Of a stretch of 64,000 nt of DNA, positions 64,000 through 64,000 are shown piece after piece. Position 1 is the stretch's first letter, and every line of letters starts with the position of its first letter. The notes under the pieces were generated by a model. It ran no database searches, was not told where the DNA came from, and saw only the letters and a list, made by a program, of their open reading frames with translations. The stretch comes from Labilibacter sediminis. GTDB lineage: Bacteria; Bacteroidota; Bacteroidia; Bacteroidales; Marinilabiliaceae. The DNA lies in the NCBI RefSeq assembly GCF_005877885.1, contig NZ_VCHY01000014.1:80273-144272 (forward strand), written 5' to 3'. Position numbers and translations under genes: made by a program.

Positions 64000-64000
64000 T

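Overview
The window is AT-rich bacterial DNA with Bacteroidota hallmarks: TAnnTTTG-type -7 promoter elements, weak Shine-Dalgarno sites, a hybrid two-component regulator carrying an AraC output domain, a TonB-dependent receptor ending in Phe, many exported S1 sulfatases and GH3 glycosidases, and a membrane pyrophosphatase. A marine Bacteroidales/Marinilabiliales-type polysaccharide degrader fits best; this is inferred from gene content, not from a marker gene. No rRNA, tRNA or CRISPR array was seen.

Layout. 1-4.6 kb: sugar-1-phosphate/nucleotide-sugar block (nucleotidyltransferase cut by the window edge, GlmM-type mutase, small-molecule sugar kinase, galE). 5-6.3 kb: three unrecognised small genes. 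6.6-11.7 kb: an accessory cluster of an M19-type metallopeptidase-like protein, an alpha/beta hydrolase, and a 691-residue fusion of a trypsin-like protease to an endonuclease I domain; this is my best candidate for an undescribed conflict/defence-type system. 11.8-14.4 kb: decayed tyrosine-integrase remnants on both sides of a hipBA toxin-antitoxin pair, plus a MITE-like element. 14.4-26 kb: L-fucose catabolism: an AraC regulator divergent from fucI, then fucK, fucU, fucP, hppA, a double-domain fuculose-1-phosphate aldolase and fucO. 26-53.5 kb: a sulfated-glycan island: hybrid two-component sensor, five sulfatases, three GH3 enzymes, two SDR epimerase-like proteins, one TonB-dependent receptor without a SusD partner, two small related exported proteins, and methylglyoxal synthase. 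54-62.6 kb: a membrane-anchored AraC regulator convergent with a TolC/adaptor/RND efflux operon that ends in two small envelope genes. 63-64 kb: the 3' remnant of a transglutaminase-family gene.

How it fits together. Exported sulfatases and GH3 enzymes would trim a sulfated oligosaccharide in the periplasm. The sensor kinase probably recognises a released product and appears to share a TGRTAC...CCCCTTAAT operator with at least three promoters. Fucose enters by FucP and is converted to DHAP and lactaldehyde; FucO reduces lactaldehyde and MgsA can divert DHAP. No fucosidase or fucoidanase lies in the window, so fucoidan as the substrate is only an inference from the adjacent fuc genes.

Non-coding novelty. 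Three sulfatase genes carry a common 5' leader: a hairpin with a 15-16 nt loop, a 5-7 nt spacer, GAGTTCC, then the start codon 27-30 nt on, with a compensatory base-pair change between two copies. Several families of intergenic repeats are present: long palindromes centred on CATAGC/GCTATG, a MITE with TTAACCCGGA ends, and a CTGTCACA-ended element.
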